A DNA stretch of 64,000 bases. It comes from Blastococcus haudaquaticus. Its GTDB lineage: Bacteria > Actinomycetota > Actinomycetes > Mycobacteriales > Geodermatophilaceae. Location: contig NZ_OCNK01000001.1 in NCBI RefSeq assembly GCF_900230285.1, positions 1,240,001 to 1,304,000 of the forward strand, written 5' to 3'. The position numbers and the translations under genes were made by a program. Shown here in pieces: positions 55,575 through 63,939 of the stretch. Positions within the stretch are counted from its first letter, which is position 1; every line of letters starts with the position of its first letter. The notes under the pieces were generated by a model, which worked only from the letters and a program-made list of their open reading frames with translations, did not search any database and had not been told where the DNA came from.

Positions 55575-57389
55575 GTGACGAGCGGCGTGGGGGAGCGGTC
55601 CGGCGAGCCGCCGCAGACCGACTACGCGGCCGTCTTCCGGGCGATGCCCACCCCGTACCTGGTCATGACGCCGGACCTGGTCATCGCCGACGCGAACCCG
55701 GCCTACCTGGCGAGGACGGGCCGCCGCCTCGACGAGCTCGTGGGCCGGCCGGTGTTCGACGCGTTCCCGGGCAACCCGAACGAGACCGACCCGGACGGCG
55801 GCGCCACGCGGATCCGCGCCTCGTTCGAACGGGCCCGGGACACCGGCCTGATCGACACGATGGAGCTGCAGGAGTACGACATCCCCGACGGCCGGGGCGG
55901 CTTCTCCCAGCGGTTCTGGAGCCTGATCAGCATCCCGGTGGTCGACGGGAGCGGCGCGTGCCGGTACGTCATCCAGCGCGCCGAGGACATCACCGACTAC
56001 GTCCTCGACCAGCGGGGCGCGGGCGATCGCGGGGAACCGAGCCACGGCATGGAGTGGCGCCGCCGCGTGCTCGACGTCGAGTCCGACCTCTTCGCCCGGG
56101 GGCTGGAGCTGGCGGCGTCCCGGGAGGCGGAGCTGGCCACGGCACGCCGCCTCGCCGCGCTGGCGGGGGTGGCCCTGGATCTCGCAGCGGCGGACAGCGT
56201 CGAGGAGCTGGTCCAGATCGTGTCGGTGAGCGGCCTGGAGGCGCTCGGCGCCCACGGTGCGGCCGTCGCCGTCCGCGACGGTGAGCTGCTGCGGCTGGAG
56301 CTCACCGAGGACCTCGGCCCCGTCGCTCGTGAGCGGTACGCCGTGCTGCCCCTGGACGCCCCCCTGCCCGGAGCCGTCGCCGCGCGGACCGGACGCACCC
56401 TCGTGCTCCCCGATCGCGCCGCCACGGTGGCCTTCGCCGCCGAGATGGCCGAGGCCGTCCAGTCCACGGGGAACGAGGCATGGGTCGCCCTGCCGCTGCA
56501 GGCGGGCTCGCGCAACCTCGGCTCCCTGATGGTCGGCTGGACGCGGGCGCAGGCCTTCACGGCCGAGGACATCGACCTGCTGGAGGCGTTCGCCGCCCAG
56601 TGCGCGCAGGTCCTCGACCGCATCCAGACCCGGCAGGCGGAGCGGGCGGCGCACGCGGCGGTCCGCGGGATGGCGGAGGCCCTCCAGCGCAGCCTGCTGA
56701 CCGAGCCCCCGCAGCCGGCGGACCTGGAGATCGCCGTCCGGTACCTGCCGGCGGCGGAGCAGGCCCAGGTCGGCGGCGACTGGTACGACGCCTTCATGGT
56801 GGGCGACGGCAGCACCATGCTGGTCATCGGCGACGTCACTGGGCACGACCGGCACGCCGCCGCGGCCATGGCCCAGGTCCGCAACGTGCTGCGCGGCGTG
56901 GCGCACAGCCAGCCCGAGTCACCCGCCCGGGTCCTCGCCGCGCTCGACCGGGCCATGGGCGATCTCGCCGTCGGCACCCTGGCCACCGCCGTCCTGGCGC
57001 GGGTGGAGAACGGCCCCGACGGCGCCGGGTGCCAGCGGTTGCTGCGCTGGTCGAACGCCGGGCACCCGCCCCCCGTCCTGGTCGAGGCCGACGGCACGGT
57101 CACCCTCCTGGAGAGGACGCCCAACCGGCTGCTCGGCGTGGAGGCGGGCTCCCTGCGGGTGGAGCACGTCTGGCTGCTGCCGCCGGGCGCGACGCTGCTG
57201 CTCTACACCGACGGCCTCGTGGAACGCCGGGGCGCCACCCTCGACGACGGGATGGCCTGGCTGTGCGAGGAGGTGTCCCGGCTGCACGCCCTGCCGCTCG
57301 ACGAGTTGTGCGACCGCCTGCTGGAGGTCCTGCCGGCGGAGCTGGACGACGACGTCGCGATCCTCGCGCTGCGGGCACGGCACACCTGA
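55575..57389 (+). CDS. PAS-GAF-SpoIIE family PP2C phosphatase
   Basis: A 604-residue soluble phosphatase. A PAS domain (about 15-130, MPTPYLVMTPDLVIADANPA) is followed by a coiled linker and a GAF domain (about 200-350), then the SpoIIE/RsbU catalytic domain with VGGDWYDAF, LVIGDVTGHDRHAAAAMAQV, LRWSNAGHPPPVLV and LLYTDGLVERR. Such proteins usually dephosphorylate anti-anti-sigma factors. No anti-sigma gene is nearby, while two kinases lie just upstream. Start GTG 55575 has no strong ribosome site; GTG 55587 is possible. Confidence 0.92.
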   Translation: MTSGVGERSGEPPQTDYAAVFRAMPTPYLVMTPDLVIADANPAYLARTGRRLDELVGRPVFDAFPGNPNETDPDGGATRIRASFERARDTGLIDTMELQEYDIPDGRGGFSQRFWSLISIPVVDGSGACRYVIQRAEDITDYVLDQRGAGDRGEPSHGMEWRRRVLDVESDLFARGLELAASREAELATARRLAALAGVALDLAAADSVEELVQIVSVSGLEALGAHGAAVAVRDGELLRLELTEDLGPVARERYAVLPLDAPLPGAVAARTGRTLVLPDRAATVAFAAEMAEAVQSTGNEAWVALPLQAGSRNLGSLMVGWTRAQAFTAEDIDLLEAFAAQCAQVLDRIQTRQAERAAHAAVRGMAEALQRSLLTEPPQPADLEIAVRYLPAAEQAQVGGDWYDAFMVGDGSTMLVIGDVTGHDRHAAAAMAQVRNVLRGVAHSQPESPARVLAALDRAMGDLAVGTLATAVLARVENGPDGAGCQRLLRWSNAGHPPPVLVEADGTVTLLERTPNRLLGVEAGSLRVEHVWLLPPGATLLLYTDGLVERRGATLDDGMAWLCEEVSRLHALPLDELCDRLLEVLPAELDDDVAILALRARHT

Positions 57390-57399
57390 GCCGGCGGGG

Positions 57400-58197
57400 T
57401 CAGTCCTTCCGGCTGCGCGGGCCGATCCAGAGCGCGCCACCCAGCGCGGCCAGGGCGGCGGTGAGGACGAAGCCGCGGTCGCTGTCGACGACCGGGAGGA
57501 CGACGAGCAGCCAGAAGACGGCCAGGCCGACCAGTCCGGCGGCGGCCACCCGCCATGCCGGGCCGGAACGCAGCCGGTTGCCGGCCGGGAAGAAGGCGGC
57601 GAACGCCACGAGGCCGAGCAGGACGCAGGCCGTGGCGAAGGCCGACCAGAGGGGGATGCGCTGCCAGTAGGACTCGACCTCCTCGCCCCGCATCGTCAGC
57701 CCGATCTCGAGCAGCGCCAGCGAGACGACGGTCAGGCCGAGGCCGAGTAGGGCGGGCCGGTCCCAGGTGGCCCGGCGCTTCGCCGGTCGGTCGGCCACGG
57801 CCGGCGACTCGAGCGTCTCGGGCCACACCGGACCGGCAGGGTTCTCGGGCGCCGGCGCGGCTGCCCCGTGCGGGGCGGCCTGCGCAGTCGAGCCCGCGTC
57901 GGCGGGCGGCCCGGCCTCGTCGTGCGGGACAGGAGTCGGCCGGACCGGGGGCGGCGGCGGGGGCGTGCCGATGCCCGGCAGGCCGGGTACGAAGTCGACC
58001 GGCCCGGTCGGGGCGAGCGTCTCGACCGGCTCCACCGGTGCCGGCGTGGTGGCACCCGGGTGCGGCGGGAGCTGCTGCGTGGCGGTCGCGCCGGCGGGCG
58101 GCTGCACGACGGGGATCTCCTGGGTGCTCGGCGGCCGGGTGCTCGGTGGCTGGGCGCTGCCGGGCGCCGCGGGCGACTGGGGGTCGGACGAACTCAC
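57400..58197 (-). CDS. Pro-rich membrane protein, function unknown
   Basis: A 265-residue protein. The first 145 residues are disordered and rich in Pro, Ala and Thr, with PPST repeats. Four membrane segments follow, for example ALLGLGLTVVSLALLEIGLTM, WSAFATACVLLGLVAFAAFF and WRVAAAGLVGLAVFWLLVVL. It ends with a basic GPRSRKD. The GTG at 58197 begins the low-complexity region. No family is recognised. It converges on the SpoIIE phosphatase gene and diverges from cinA. Confidence 0.7.
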   Translation of the reverse strand: MSSSDPQSPAAPGSAQPPSTRPPSTQEIPVVQPPAGATATQQLPPHPGATTPAPVEPVETLAPTGPVDFVPGLPGIGTPPPPPPVRPTPVPHDEAGPPADAGSTAQAAPHGAAAPAPENPAGPVWPETLESPAVADRPAKRRATWDRPALLGLGLTVVSLALLEIGLTMRGEEVESYWQRIPLWSAFATACVLLGLVAFAAFFPAGNRLRSGPAWRVAAAGLVGLAVFWLLVVLPVVDSDRGFVLTAALAALGGALWIGPRSRKD

Positions 58198-58350
58198 GGC
58201 TCCTCCTCTGCTCCGGGGTGGGGTGGTCGGCGTGCGCCGGTAGGTCCGCGGATCGGGCCCGCGGATCGGACCCGGCGCTCCGCACGGTATCCGCGCGCGG
58301 TCGCCCGGCCTGCGAGGCGCCCCGGGGTGCACCGCGCCTAGGGTCGGTGC

Positions 58351-59634
58351 GTGGGTACGCGCGCAGGCATCGTCGTCACCGGGACCGAGGTGCTCACCGG
58401 TCGGGTGCCCGACCGCAACGGGCCCTGGCTCGCCGAGCAGCTCCGCCTCCTCGGCGTCGACGTGGGCCACGTGGTCGTCGTGGGCGACCGCCCCGAGGAC
58501 CTGCGGGCGGCCCTCTCCTTCCTCACCAGCACCGGCGCCTCCCTCGTCATCACCTCCGGCGGGCTGGGGCCGACGGCCGACGACCTGACCGCGGAGGTCG
58601 TGGGCGCGTACCAGGGACGGCCGTCCGCGGTGGACGCCGAGCTGGAGCAGCGGATCGCGGCGGTGGTCGAACGGCTGATGGCCCGCCGCGGCTGGCGGAC
58701 CGACCCGTCCGCGACGGCGGCCGGCGTCCGCAAGCAGGCCCGGGTGCCCGACGGCGCGACCGTGCTCGGACCGGTCGGCACCGCACCGGGTCTCGTGGTG
58801 CCGCCGGCGGACGGGCGGGACGGACCGACGGTCCTGGTGCTCCCCGGTCCGCCGTCGGAGCTGCAGGGCATGTGGCCCGACGCGGTGGCGGCGGCGCCGG
58901 TCCGCGCGGCACTGACGGGTGCGACCGAGCTGCGCCAGGAGACGGTGCGGCTGTGGGGAACGCTGGAGGCGCAGCTCGCCGTCACCCTCCGGGAACTCGA
59001 CGCGGAGCTCTCCGGGCTGGAGATCACGACGTGCCTGCGGGAGGGCGAGCTGGAGATCGTCACCCGCTTCGCGCCCGCGGCGCAGGGGGCCTACGACCGG
59101 CTCGCCGCGGCGCTGGCCGCCGAGTACGCCGGCACGATCTTCTCCACCGGCCCGACCCTCGACGAGCTGGTGGGCCGGGCGTTCGCCGATCAGGGCCGGA
59201 CGGTGGCCACGGCGGAGTCGTGCACCGGCGGGCTGCTGGCCGCGCGGCTGACCGAGCGGCCGGGATCGTCGGCCTGGGTCCGTGGCGGCGTCGTCGCCTA
59301 CGCCAACACGGCGAAGGAGCAGCTGCTCGACGTCCCAGCAGCGCTGCTGGCCGAGCACGGGGCGGTGAGCGCCGAGGTCGCGGTCGCGCTCGCCGAGGGC
59401 GCCCGGGCACGGTTCGGGACGGACGTCGGCGTCGGCATCACCGGGATCGCCGGGCCGGGCGGCGGGTCTCCGGAGAAGCCGGTCGGGACGGTGCACCTGT
59501 GCGTCGCGACCGCGGACGGCCGGGAGGCGCGCGCCCTGCGGCTGCCCGGTGCACGGTCCGCCGTCCGGGAGCGGTCGGTCACGATGGCGATGCACCTGCT
59601 GCGCCGGGCGTTGCTCGGGGGACCGCCCGCCTGA
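58351..59634 (+). CDS. cinA: CinA: competence/damage-inducible protein, nicotinamide-nucleotide amidase family
   Basis: A 427-residue protein. The N-terminal MoaB/MogA-like domain (about 1-170: [35 protein letters not shown], in parts) has ADP-ribose pyrophosphatase activity in some relatives. The C-terminal PncC amidase domain carries [21 protein letters not shown], with the catalytic Ser, and [20 protein letters not shown] (read in parts). It probably recycles NMN. Start GTG 58351. Confidence 0.94.
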   Translation: MGTRAGIVVTGTEVLTGRVPDRNGPWLAEQLRLLGVDVGHVVVVGDRPEDLRAALSFLTSTGASLVITSGGLGPTADDLTAEVVGAYQGRPSAVDAELEQRIAAVVERLMARRGWRTDPSATAAGVRKQARVPDGATVLGPVGTAPGLVVPPADGRDGPTVLVLPGPPSELQGMWPDAVAAAPVRAALTGATELRQETVRLWGTLEAQLAVTLRELDAELSGLEITTCLREGELEIVTRFAPAAQGAYDRLAAALAAEYAGTIFSTGPTLDELVGRAFADQGRTVATAESCTGGLLAARLTERPGSSAWVRGGVVAYANTAKEQLLDVPAALLAEHGAVSAEVAVALAEGARARFGTDVGVGITGIAGPGGGSPEKPVGTVHLCVATADGREARALRLPGARSAVRERSVTMAMHLLRRALLGGPPA

Positions 59635-59636
59635 GG

Positions 59637-59795
59637 TCAGGGCGTGACGGTCACCTCGGTGAAGGGCAGGAGCGGCTCGACCTCGGGGAAGACCACGAAG
59701 AGGAGCAGGGCCGCCACGGCCAGGACCAGGACCAGCGCCTCGAGCGCCTTCACTGCCGTGCTGCCCGGCAGGCGCCGCCAGATCCAGGTGTACAT
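59637..59795 (-). CDS. small membrane protein linked to class E sortase
   Basis: A 52-residue protein: MYTWIWRRLPGSTAVKALEA at the N-terminus, one membrane helix (LVLVLAVAALLLFVVFPEV) and a short tail ending LPFTEVTVTP. Similar small proteins with a WR(L/I)LPG...VKA start are common in actinobacteria next to class E sortase or trpG. The function is unknown. It follows the sortase gene by 32 bp on the same strand and is likely co-transcribed with it. Confidence 0.8.
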   Translation of the reverse strand: MYTWIWRRLPGSTAVKALEALVLVLAVAALLLFVVFPEVEPLLPFTEVTVTP

Positions 59796-59827
59796 GCGGA
59801 TGGCCTCCGGAGTCGTCGCGGGCAGCG

Positions 59828-60676
59828 TCAGCTGCCGAGCGCGGGGGGCCCGTCGGGAGCGGACGCCTTGCTCACCGGGGCGCCGTCCAGCCGGGCGTGG
59901 ACGATGAGCCGCTGCGCGGCCGAGTACTTCGGGTGGCACGTGGTGAGCGTCAGGTAGGCGCCCGAGGTCGCGGCGTCCACGGACGCGCCGGGAGTCGGCG
60001 AGATGACCGCGGTGTCTGTCGGCCGGACGATCTCGCGGCCCGGGATGCCACTGGGGTCCGCGCGGAAGTCGCCCGTGGCCGGGTCCCCGAGGACCCGGTA
60101 GGTGTACCAGTTGCCCTCGGTCTCGACCACGATGGCGTCCCCCGGCCGCATGCGGTCCAGGTCGAGGAAGGGTGACCCGCGACCGACGCGGTGGCCGGCC
60201 ACTGCGAAGTTCCCCTCCTGGCCGGGCATCGCGGTGTCGAGGTAGTGGCCCGGCCCCTGCTCGAGCTGCACCTGGGCGGTGCCCTCGACGATCACGCGGG
60301 AGTAGTCCTCGCCCAGGCGCGGGATGTGCAGCACGGCGAGCGGCTGACCCAGCTCTGCCTGGAAGGACTCCGGGGCGGGGGCGGGGGCGGGGGCAGGCGC
60401 GCCCGCCGGAGGGGTCACCGTGGGGGCGTCGGCCGGGGGGGACTCCGCCCACTGCTCCTGGATCTGCTGGCTGAGCTGGTCCTGTTCCCGCGCGGCGATG
60501 AGGTCGGTGACGTAGAGCTCGTAGACGACGAACAGCAGGGCGACGAGTCCGAAGGTGATCAGCGTCTGGCCGATGCCGCGGGACAGCGTCCGCAGCCAGT
60601 CGCCCCGCGAGCGCGGCGCGGCCGCGGTGGGCCGGGTGTCGCTCGGGGGGCTGTCCACGTCGACTGCGCTGCTCAC
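59828..60676 (-). CDS. class E sortase
   Basis: A 282-residue cysteine transpeptidase that would attach LAxTG proteins to the cell wall. One N-terminal membrane helix (LITFGLVALLFVVYELYV) and a Pro/Ala linker precede the sortase barrel. The catalytic residues are His162 in VAGHRVG, Cys247 in TLTTCHPKYS and Arg256 in AAQRLIVH. TLTTCHP is diagnostic of class E. In Streptomyces the class E sortases lie near trpG; here the gene is about 45 kb away, 177 bp downstream of a gene for a protein with an LAYTG signal, its probable substrate. Confidence 0.95.
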   Translation of the reverse strand: MSSAVDVDSPPSDTRPTAAAPRSRGDWLRTLSRGIGQTLITFGLVALLFVVYELYVTDLIAAREQDQLSQQIQEQWAESPPADAPTVTPPAGAPAPAPAPAPESFQAELGQPLAVLHIPRLGEDYSRVIVEGTAQVQLEQGPGHYLDTAMPGQEGNFAVAGHRVGRGSPFLDLDRMRPGDAIVVETEGNWYTYRVLGDPATGDFRADPSGIPGREIVRPTDTAVISPTPGASVDAATSGAYLTLTTCHPKYSAAQRLIVHARLDGAPVSKASAPDGPPALGS

Positions 60677-60702
60677 CGCGGATCCTGTCTGCCGGGAGGG
60701 GT

Positions 60703-60743
60703 GGGCACCTCCTGCCGGACGTCGATCCCGGCAGGAGGTGCCC
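60703..60743. terminator. strong hairpin between LAYTG protein gene and sortase
   Basis: A perfect 16-bp stem, GGGCACCTCCTGCCGG with CCGGCAGGAGGTGCCC, and a 9-nt loop. It lies 110 bp after the surface protein stop and 27 bp before the sortase start on the minus strand, so it may end or attenuate transcription into the sortase gene. Confidence 0.75.
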
Positions 60744-60853
60744 TGGTCATGCCCTACGGGTGGTGGGTGGTGCCGTACTGGTGTTGCCCTGCTGGTGGTG
60801 CTGAGTGGTGCCCGGCCCGCCGCCCTGGATGGGTCGGGCGGCGGGCCGGTGGA

Positions 60854-62284
60854 TCAGACCGCCGCGGTGGCGGTGCGGCGACGGCCGGCCAGCGTGAGAG
60901 CGCCACCCGCACCCAGGGCCAGGAGGCCCAGGGTCAGCGGAGCGGTGGTCTCGGCGCCGGTGTAGGCCAGCTGGCCCTTCGGCTGTGCGTGGGTGTTCAT
61001 CGGAGCGGCGGCCCGGTGGTGGACCGGAGCCGCGGCCTTGTGGTGCTGCTGGACCGGAGCGGCCTCGTGCTTGGCCGGAGCCGGCTGCGCCGGGGCGTGG
61101 TGCACCGGCTTCTCGTTCGGCTTGCAGACCCAGGCGCTGCCGCCACCGGCGGTGGCGTTGTTGGAGCAGGTCACGTCAGCGTCGCCGCCGATCGAGATGA
61201 TGTTGATGATGTTGGTGATGTGCTGCGAGCAGTCGACGTCGCCCTCTTCGCTGTAGCAGGTGAGGGTGTTGTCGTTGCCGACGATGACCTTGATGATCGA
61301 GTCGCCGCCGTTGGCGTTGACGGTGCCGGTCTCGGCGTTGTTGTCGACGTTGTTGCGGGCGTCACTGTCCTGGTCGAGGTAGGTGTCGCCGTAACCGCCG
61401 TCGCCGTGCTTGCCACCGTCTCCGCCACTGGTCACGGAGTCGTTGTCGTTGCGGGCGTTGGCGTTGTAGCGGGCAGCGTTGCCGGCCGCGGCGTTGTTGC
61501 TGCCGTGGACCCCGGCGTCGCCGCCGCGGGAGGCGACGTCGACCTCGTTGTGGATGACCTGCGAGCCCTCGGCGTCGCCCTTGTCGTCGCTGCCGGCGTC
61601 GACGGAGTTGCCGTTGCCGGCGATGACGCCGACGACGGAGTCGCCGCCGTTGGCGTTGACGGTGCCGGACTCGGCGTTGTTGTCGACGTTGTTGCGGGCG
61701 TCGGCGTCCTGGACGACGTCGGTGTAGGCGTCGCCGCCGTCGCCGTGCTTGCCGGCGTCCCCGCCCGTGGTGACGGAGTCGTTGTGGTTGGAGGCGTCGG
61801 CGTTGTACGACGCACCGTTGCCGGCGGCCGCGTTGTTGCTGTTGCTGACGCTGGCGTTGCCGCCCTGCGACGCGACGTCGACCTCGTTGTGGACGGTCTG
61901 CGACGCGTTCACGTCACCCTTGTCGCCGCTCCCGGCGTCGACCGAGTTGCCGTTGCCGGCGAACACGATGACGTAGGAGTCGCCGCCGTTGGCGTTGACG
62001 GTGCCGGACTCGGCGTTGTTGCTGACGTTGTTGCGGGCGTCGGCATCCTGGTCGACGACCGTCTCGGCGCCGCCGCCGGAGCCGCCGGAGCCGCCCTCGC
62101 CGCCGGTGGTGACCGACTCGTTGCTGTTGGCGGCCTCGGCGTCGTAGGAAGCGGTGTTGCCCGCTGCTGCGTTGTTGCTGCCGCTGACGTCTGCGTCAGA
62201 GGCGCTCGCCGCCGCCTGGCCGAGGATGAGGAATCCTCCGGCCATGCCTGCGATGGCGAGTCCGTTTCTCACGGATCGATTCAC
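60854..62284 (-). CDS. Asn/Gly-rich repeat surface protein with LAYTG sorting signal
   Basis: A 476-residue secreted protein. A signal peptide (GLAIAGMAGGFLILGQAAASA) is followed by three imperfect repeats of about 100 residues. Each runs SNNAAAGN-x-A-x-Y, a SVTTGG block, DQDADARNNV-x-NNAE-(S/T)-GTVNANGGDS and GNGNSVDAG. The regular spacing of Asn, Gly and Asp suggests a beta-solenoid. A His/Ala/Pro-rich stalk (with HHAPAQPAPAKH) leads to LAYTG at 439-443, a hydrophobic helix and an RRR tail: a complete class E sortase signal. The GTG start has AAAGGAC upstream. Adhesion or biofilm is plausible but unproven. Confidence 0.9.
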   Translation of the reverse strand: MNRSVRNGLAIAGMAGGFLILGQAAASASDADVSGSNNAAAGNTASYDAEAANSNESVTTGGEGGSGGSGGGAETVVDQDADARNNVSNNAESGTVNANGGDSYVIVFAGNGNSVDAGSGDKGDVNASQTVHNEVDVASQGGNASVSNSNNAAAGNGASYNADASNHNDSVTTGGDAGKHGDGGDAYTDVVQDADARNNVDNNAESGTVNANGGDSVVGVIAGNGNSVDAGSDDKGDAEGSQVIHNEVDVASRGGDAGVHGSNNAAAGNAARYNANARNDNDSVTSGGDGGKHGDGGYGDTYLDQDSDARNNVDNNAETGTVNANGGDSIIKVIVGNDNTLTCYSEEGDVDCSQHITNIINIISIGGDADVTCSNNATAGGGSAWVCKPNEKPVHHAPAQPAPAKHEAAPVQQHHKAAAPVHHRAAAPMNTHAQPKGQLAYTGAETTAPLTLGLLALGAGGALTLAGRRRTATAAV

Positions 62285-62432
62285 GTGCGTGTCCTTTGTG
62301 AATGTGCGCGTCACATGCGGGTATGAAGTGACGCGCTGGTGAATGGGTGACGAGCGGGGCGGCTGCACTTGGTCGGTGATGTGCCCCCCGTGGCACACCT
62401 GAGGACGGACGCAGGCCGCAGTAGCGGCGGCG

Positions 62433-63533
62433 TCAGTCCGGCCGTGTAGCGGGGTCGGTCGCCGTGAGGGTGGGCGACCCCGCTGCCGGCGCCGCGACGC
62501 CGGGCTCGTTCACCGCGAGGAAGATGTCGGCAGGCGTGCCGAGGACCGCGGCAACGACGGAACCCACGGTCTTGGACGTGCTCTGGCCGGCGCTCTGGCT
62601 GCCGCAACCGGCGCCGGCGACCGTGGGAGCCGGCGCGCTGGAGGACAGCGGCGCCTCAGGGGCGGACGGCTGCGGCGCGGGCTCCGGCGTGACCTGGCCG
62701 ATGAACTGCTGGGCGAGCAGGTCCGACGTCTCCGGGGAAGCCGCGCTCGGCGCCACCGCGGGTGCGGTCCGCTCGGCGGCACCGGCGCCCGTCGACCGGG
62801 CGGTCCCGGCGGTGCCGGCGTCCGCGGCCGATCCGGGCACGGCGCAGAGCACGGCGAGGTCGCCGGCGGGCTGGGTGGCCGGCGCCGCGGCCTGAGCCGT
62901 CGCCGGAGTCGTTCCCGAGCAGGCCGGGGCGTCCGTGGTGGCAGCCGTGGCGGTCGCGGACGCGCCTCGCGACTCGTCGCATGCCGACTGTGCCGTGCCG
63001 GGCGTCCCGCCCACCTCGGTGGTCGTGACGGTGGTGGTGCCGTCCCGGTTCGTCGTCGTCGTGGTCGTCGTGTCGGTGGTGGTGGTGGTCGTCGTGGTCA
63101 CGCTGCTGCTCGTGGCCGACGCGAGGACGGTGACGTTCCCGGCTGACGCGGAGACATCGTCCGCCGCGGCGCCGCCCGGCGCTGCCGACGCACCCTGCGG
63201 TGCCGGCACGGGCTCGGGAACGCTGCCCGCGGTGGTGGCCACCGACGTGACCGAGGCGCCGATCGCGCTGGTGGAAGCCTCCACGACCGAGGTCACCGTC
63301 GACGTGACCACGCTGGTGATCGAACGCGGGCTCGGCTGCGCCTCTGTCGGTGCCTGATCGGCCTCCGCGGCGACGGGAGCCGGCTCGTCGGCGTGGGCCG
63401 CCGCGGCGGTCCCGACCGCGATGCAGGCGTAGGCCCCGGCCCCCAGGACGCACGCCTGCAGGCTGCGACGGAGCAGCGACCTGCGGACAGGGAACGGCTC
63501 CAGGCCGTTCCTGCTCGCGGTGGTCCCCGTCAT
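62433..63533 (-). CDS. secreted Thr/Ala-rich low-complexity protein
   Basis: A 366-residue protein with a basic N-terminus and a signal-like hydrophobic segment (ACVLGAGAYACIAVGTAAAAHA). The body is low complexity: Ala/Pro/Ser rich with runs of Thr (TTTTTTTDTTTTTTTN, encoded at about 63053-63115 by repeated GTG/GTC triplets on the plus strand) and NRDGTTTVTTTEVGG. No LPxTG or LAxTG signal is present at the end. No family is recognised. It is 148 bp upstream of the LAYTG gene on the same strand. Confidence 0.7.
   Translation of the reverse strand: MTGTTASRNGLEPFPVRRSLLRRSLQACVLGAGAYACIAVGTAAAAHADEPAPVAAEADQAPTEAQPSPRSITSVVTSTVTSVVEASTSAIGASVTSVATTAGSVPEPVPAPQGASAAPGGAAADDVSASAGNVTVLASATSSSVTTTTTTTTDTTTTTTTNRDGTTTVTTTEVGGTPGTAQSACDESRGASATATAATTDAPACSGTTPATAQAAAPATQPAGDLAVLCAVPGSAADAGTAGTARSTGAGAAERTAPAVAPSAASPETSDLLAQQFIGQVTPEPAPQPSAPEAPLSSSAPAPTVAGAGCGSQSAGQSTSKTVGSVVAAVLGTPADIFLAVNEPGVAAPAAGSPTLTATDPATRPD
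63053..63115. repeat. simple triplet repeat coding poly-Thr
   Basis: A run of GTC/GTG triplets on the plus strand, read as ACC/ACG Thr codons on the minus strand, inside the Thr-rich secreted protein gene. Confidence 0.6.
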
Positions 63534-63667
63534 GGGGCGGACGTTATGAACGAGTTCGTCTCGTGACTACCGGGTCGTGCACCACCGTGAAGTGTGCGGC
63601 GTGTCACCTGCCCTCACCCGACCGGGGGATTGCGGAGAGTAACCGAAACCGGGTTGTTACCGAGTCT

Positions 63668-63684
63668 GGTATCAACCTGATACC
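63668..63684. promoter_or_regulatory. operator candidate of the toxin-antitoxin operon
   Basis: GGTATCA-ACC-TGATACC is a perfect dyad, 43 bp before the antitoxin start. It overlaps a candidate promoter, TTGTTA (63654-63659) and TGATAC (63678-63683) with an 18-bp spacer. Binding by the ribbon-helix-helix antitoxin would give autoregulation. Confidence 0.55.
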
Positions 63685-63726
63685 TGGCTGAGACCACAGC
63701 GGGGCGACACCCAGGGGGTGTGGAGC

Positions 63727-63939
63727 ATGGCCATGACGCTCAGGCTGAGCCCGGCGCAGTCCGAGGCACTGCGCCGTCGCGCCGTGGCCGAGGGCGCCTC
63801 GATGCAGGACGTCGCCCGGCGGGCGGTGGAGGCCTACATCCGGGCCCACGAGCCCGAGGTGCCGATCGCGACCGTGATCGACACCGAGCTGCACCGGTTC
63901 GCCGGGGCCGTCGAGTGGTTGAGCCGATGGCGGGACTGA
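63727..63939 (+). CDS. ribbon-helix-helix antitoxin-like protein
   Basis: A 70-residue protein beginning MAMTLRLSPAQSEALRRRAV, an Arc/CopG-type ribbon-helix-helix DNA-binding domain, with GASMQDVARRAVEAYIR forming the helices. The C-terminal HRFAGAVEWLSRW would bind the toxin. ATG 63727 or 63733 may be used. The stop overlaps the next gene by 13 nt. Pairing with a Doc-like gene defines a type II toxin-antitoxin operon of Phd/Doc-like architecture. Confidence 0.8.
   Translation: MAMTLRLSPAQSEALRRRAVAEGASMQDVARRAVEAYIRAHEPEVPIATVIDTELHRFAGAVEWLSRWRD

Noticed and set aside
58464-58480. CCACGTGG inside cinA as another parS
   Set aside because: Only the central eight bases match; the outer arms do not fit and it lies in coding sequence.
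57400-59595. Minus-strand frame extending through cinA
   Set aside because: Only the part 57400-58197 has membrane-protein features; the rest is the shadow of cinA on the other strand.
61171-61976. Open frames within the LAYTG gene region rich in Thr, Pro and Ala
   Set aside because: They are alternative frames of the Asn/Gly repeats, which produce Thr/Pro-rich shadows; only the LAYTG frame has a signal peptide and sorting signal.
61200-62200. CRISPR-like regular spacing in the repeats of the surface-protein gene
   Set aside because: The repeats are long, imperfect, in frame and coding; there are no short identical repeats with unique spacers.
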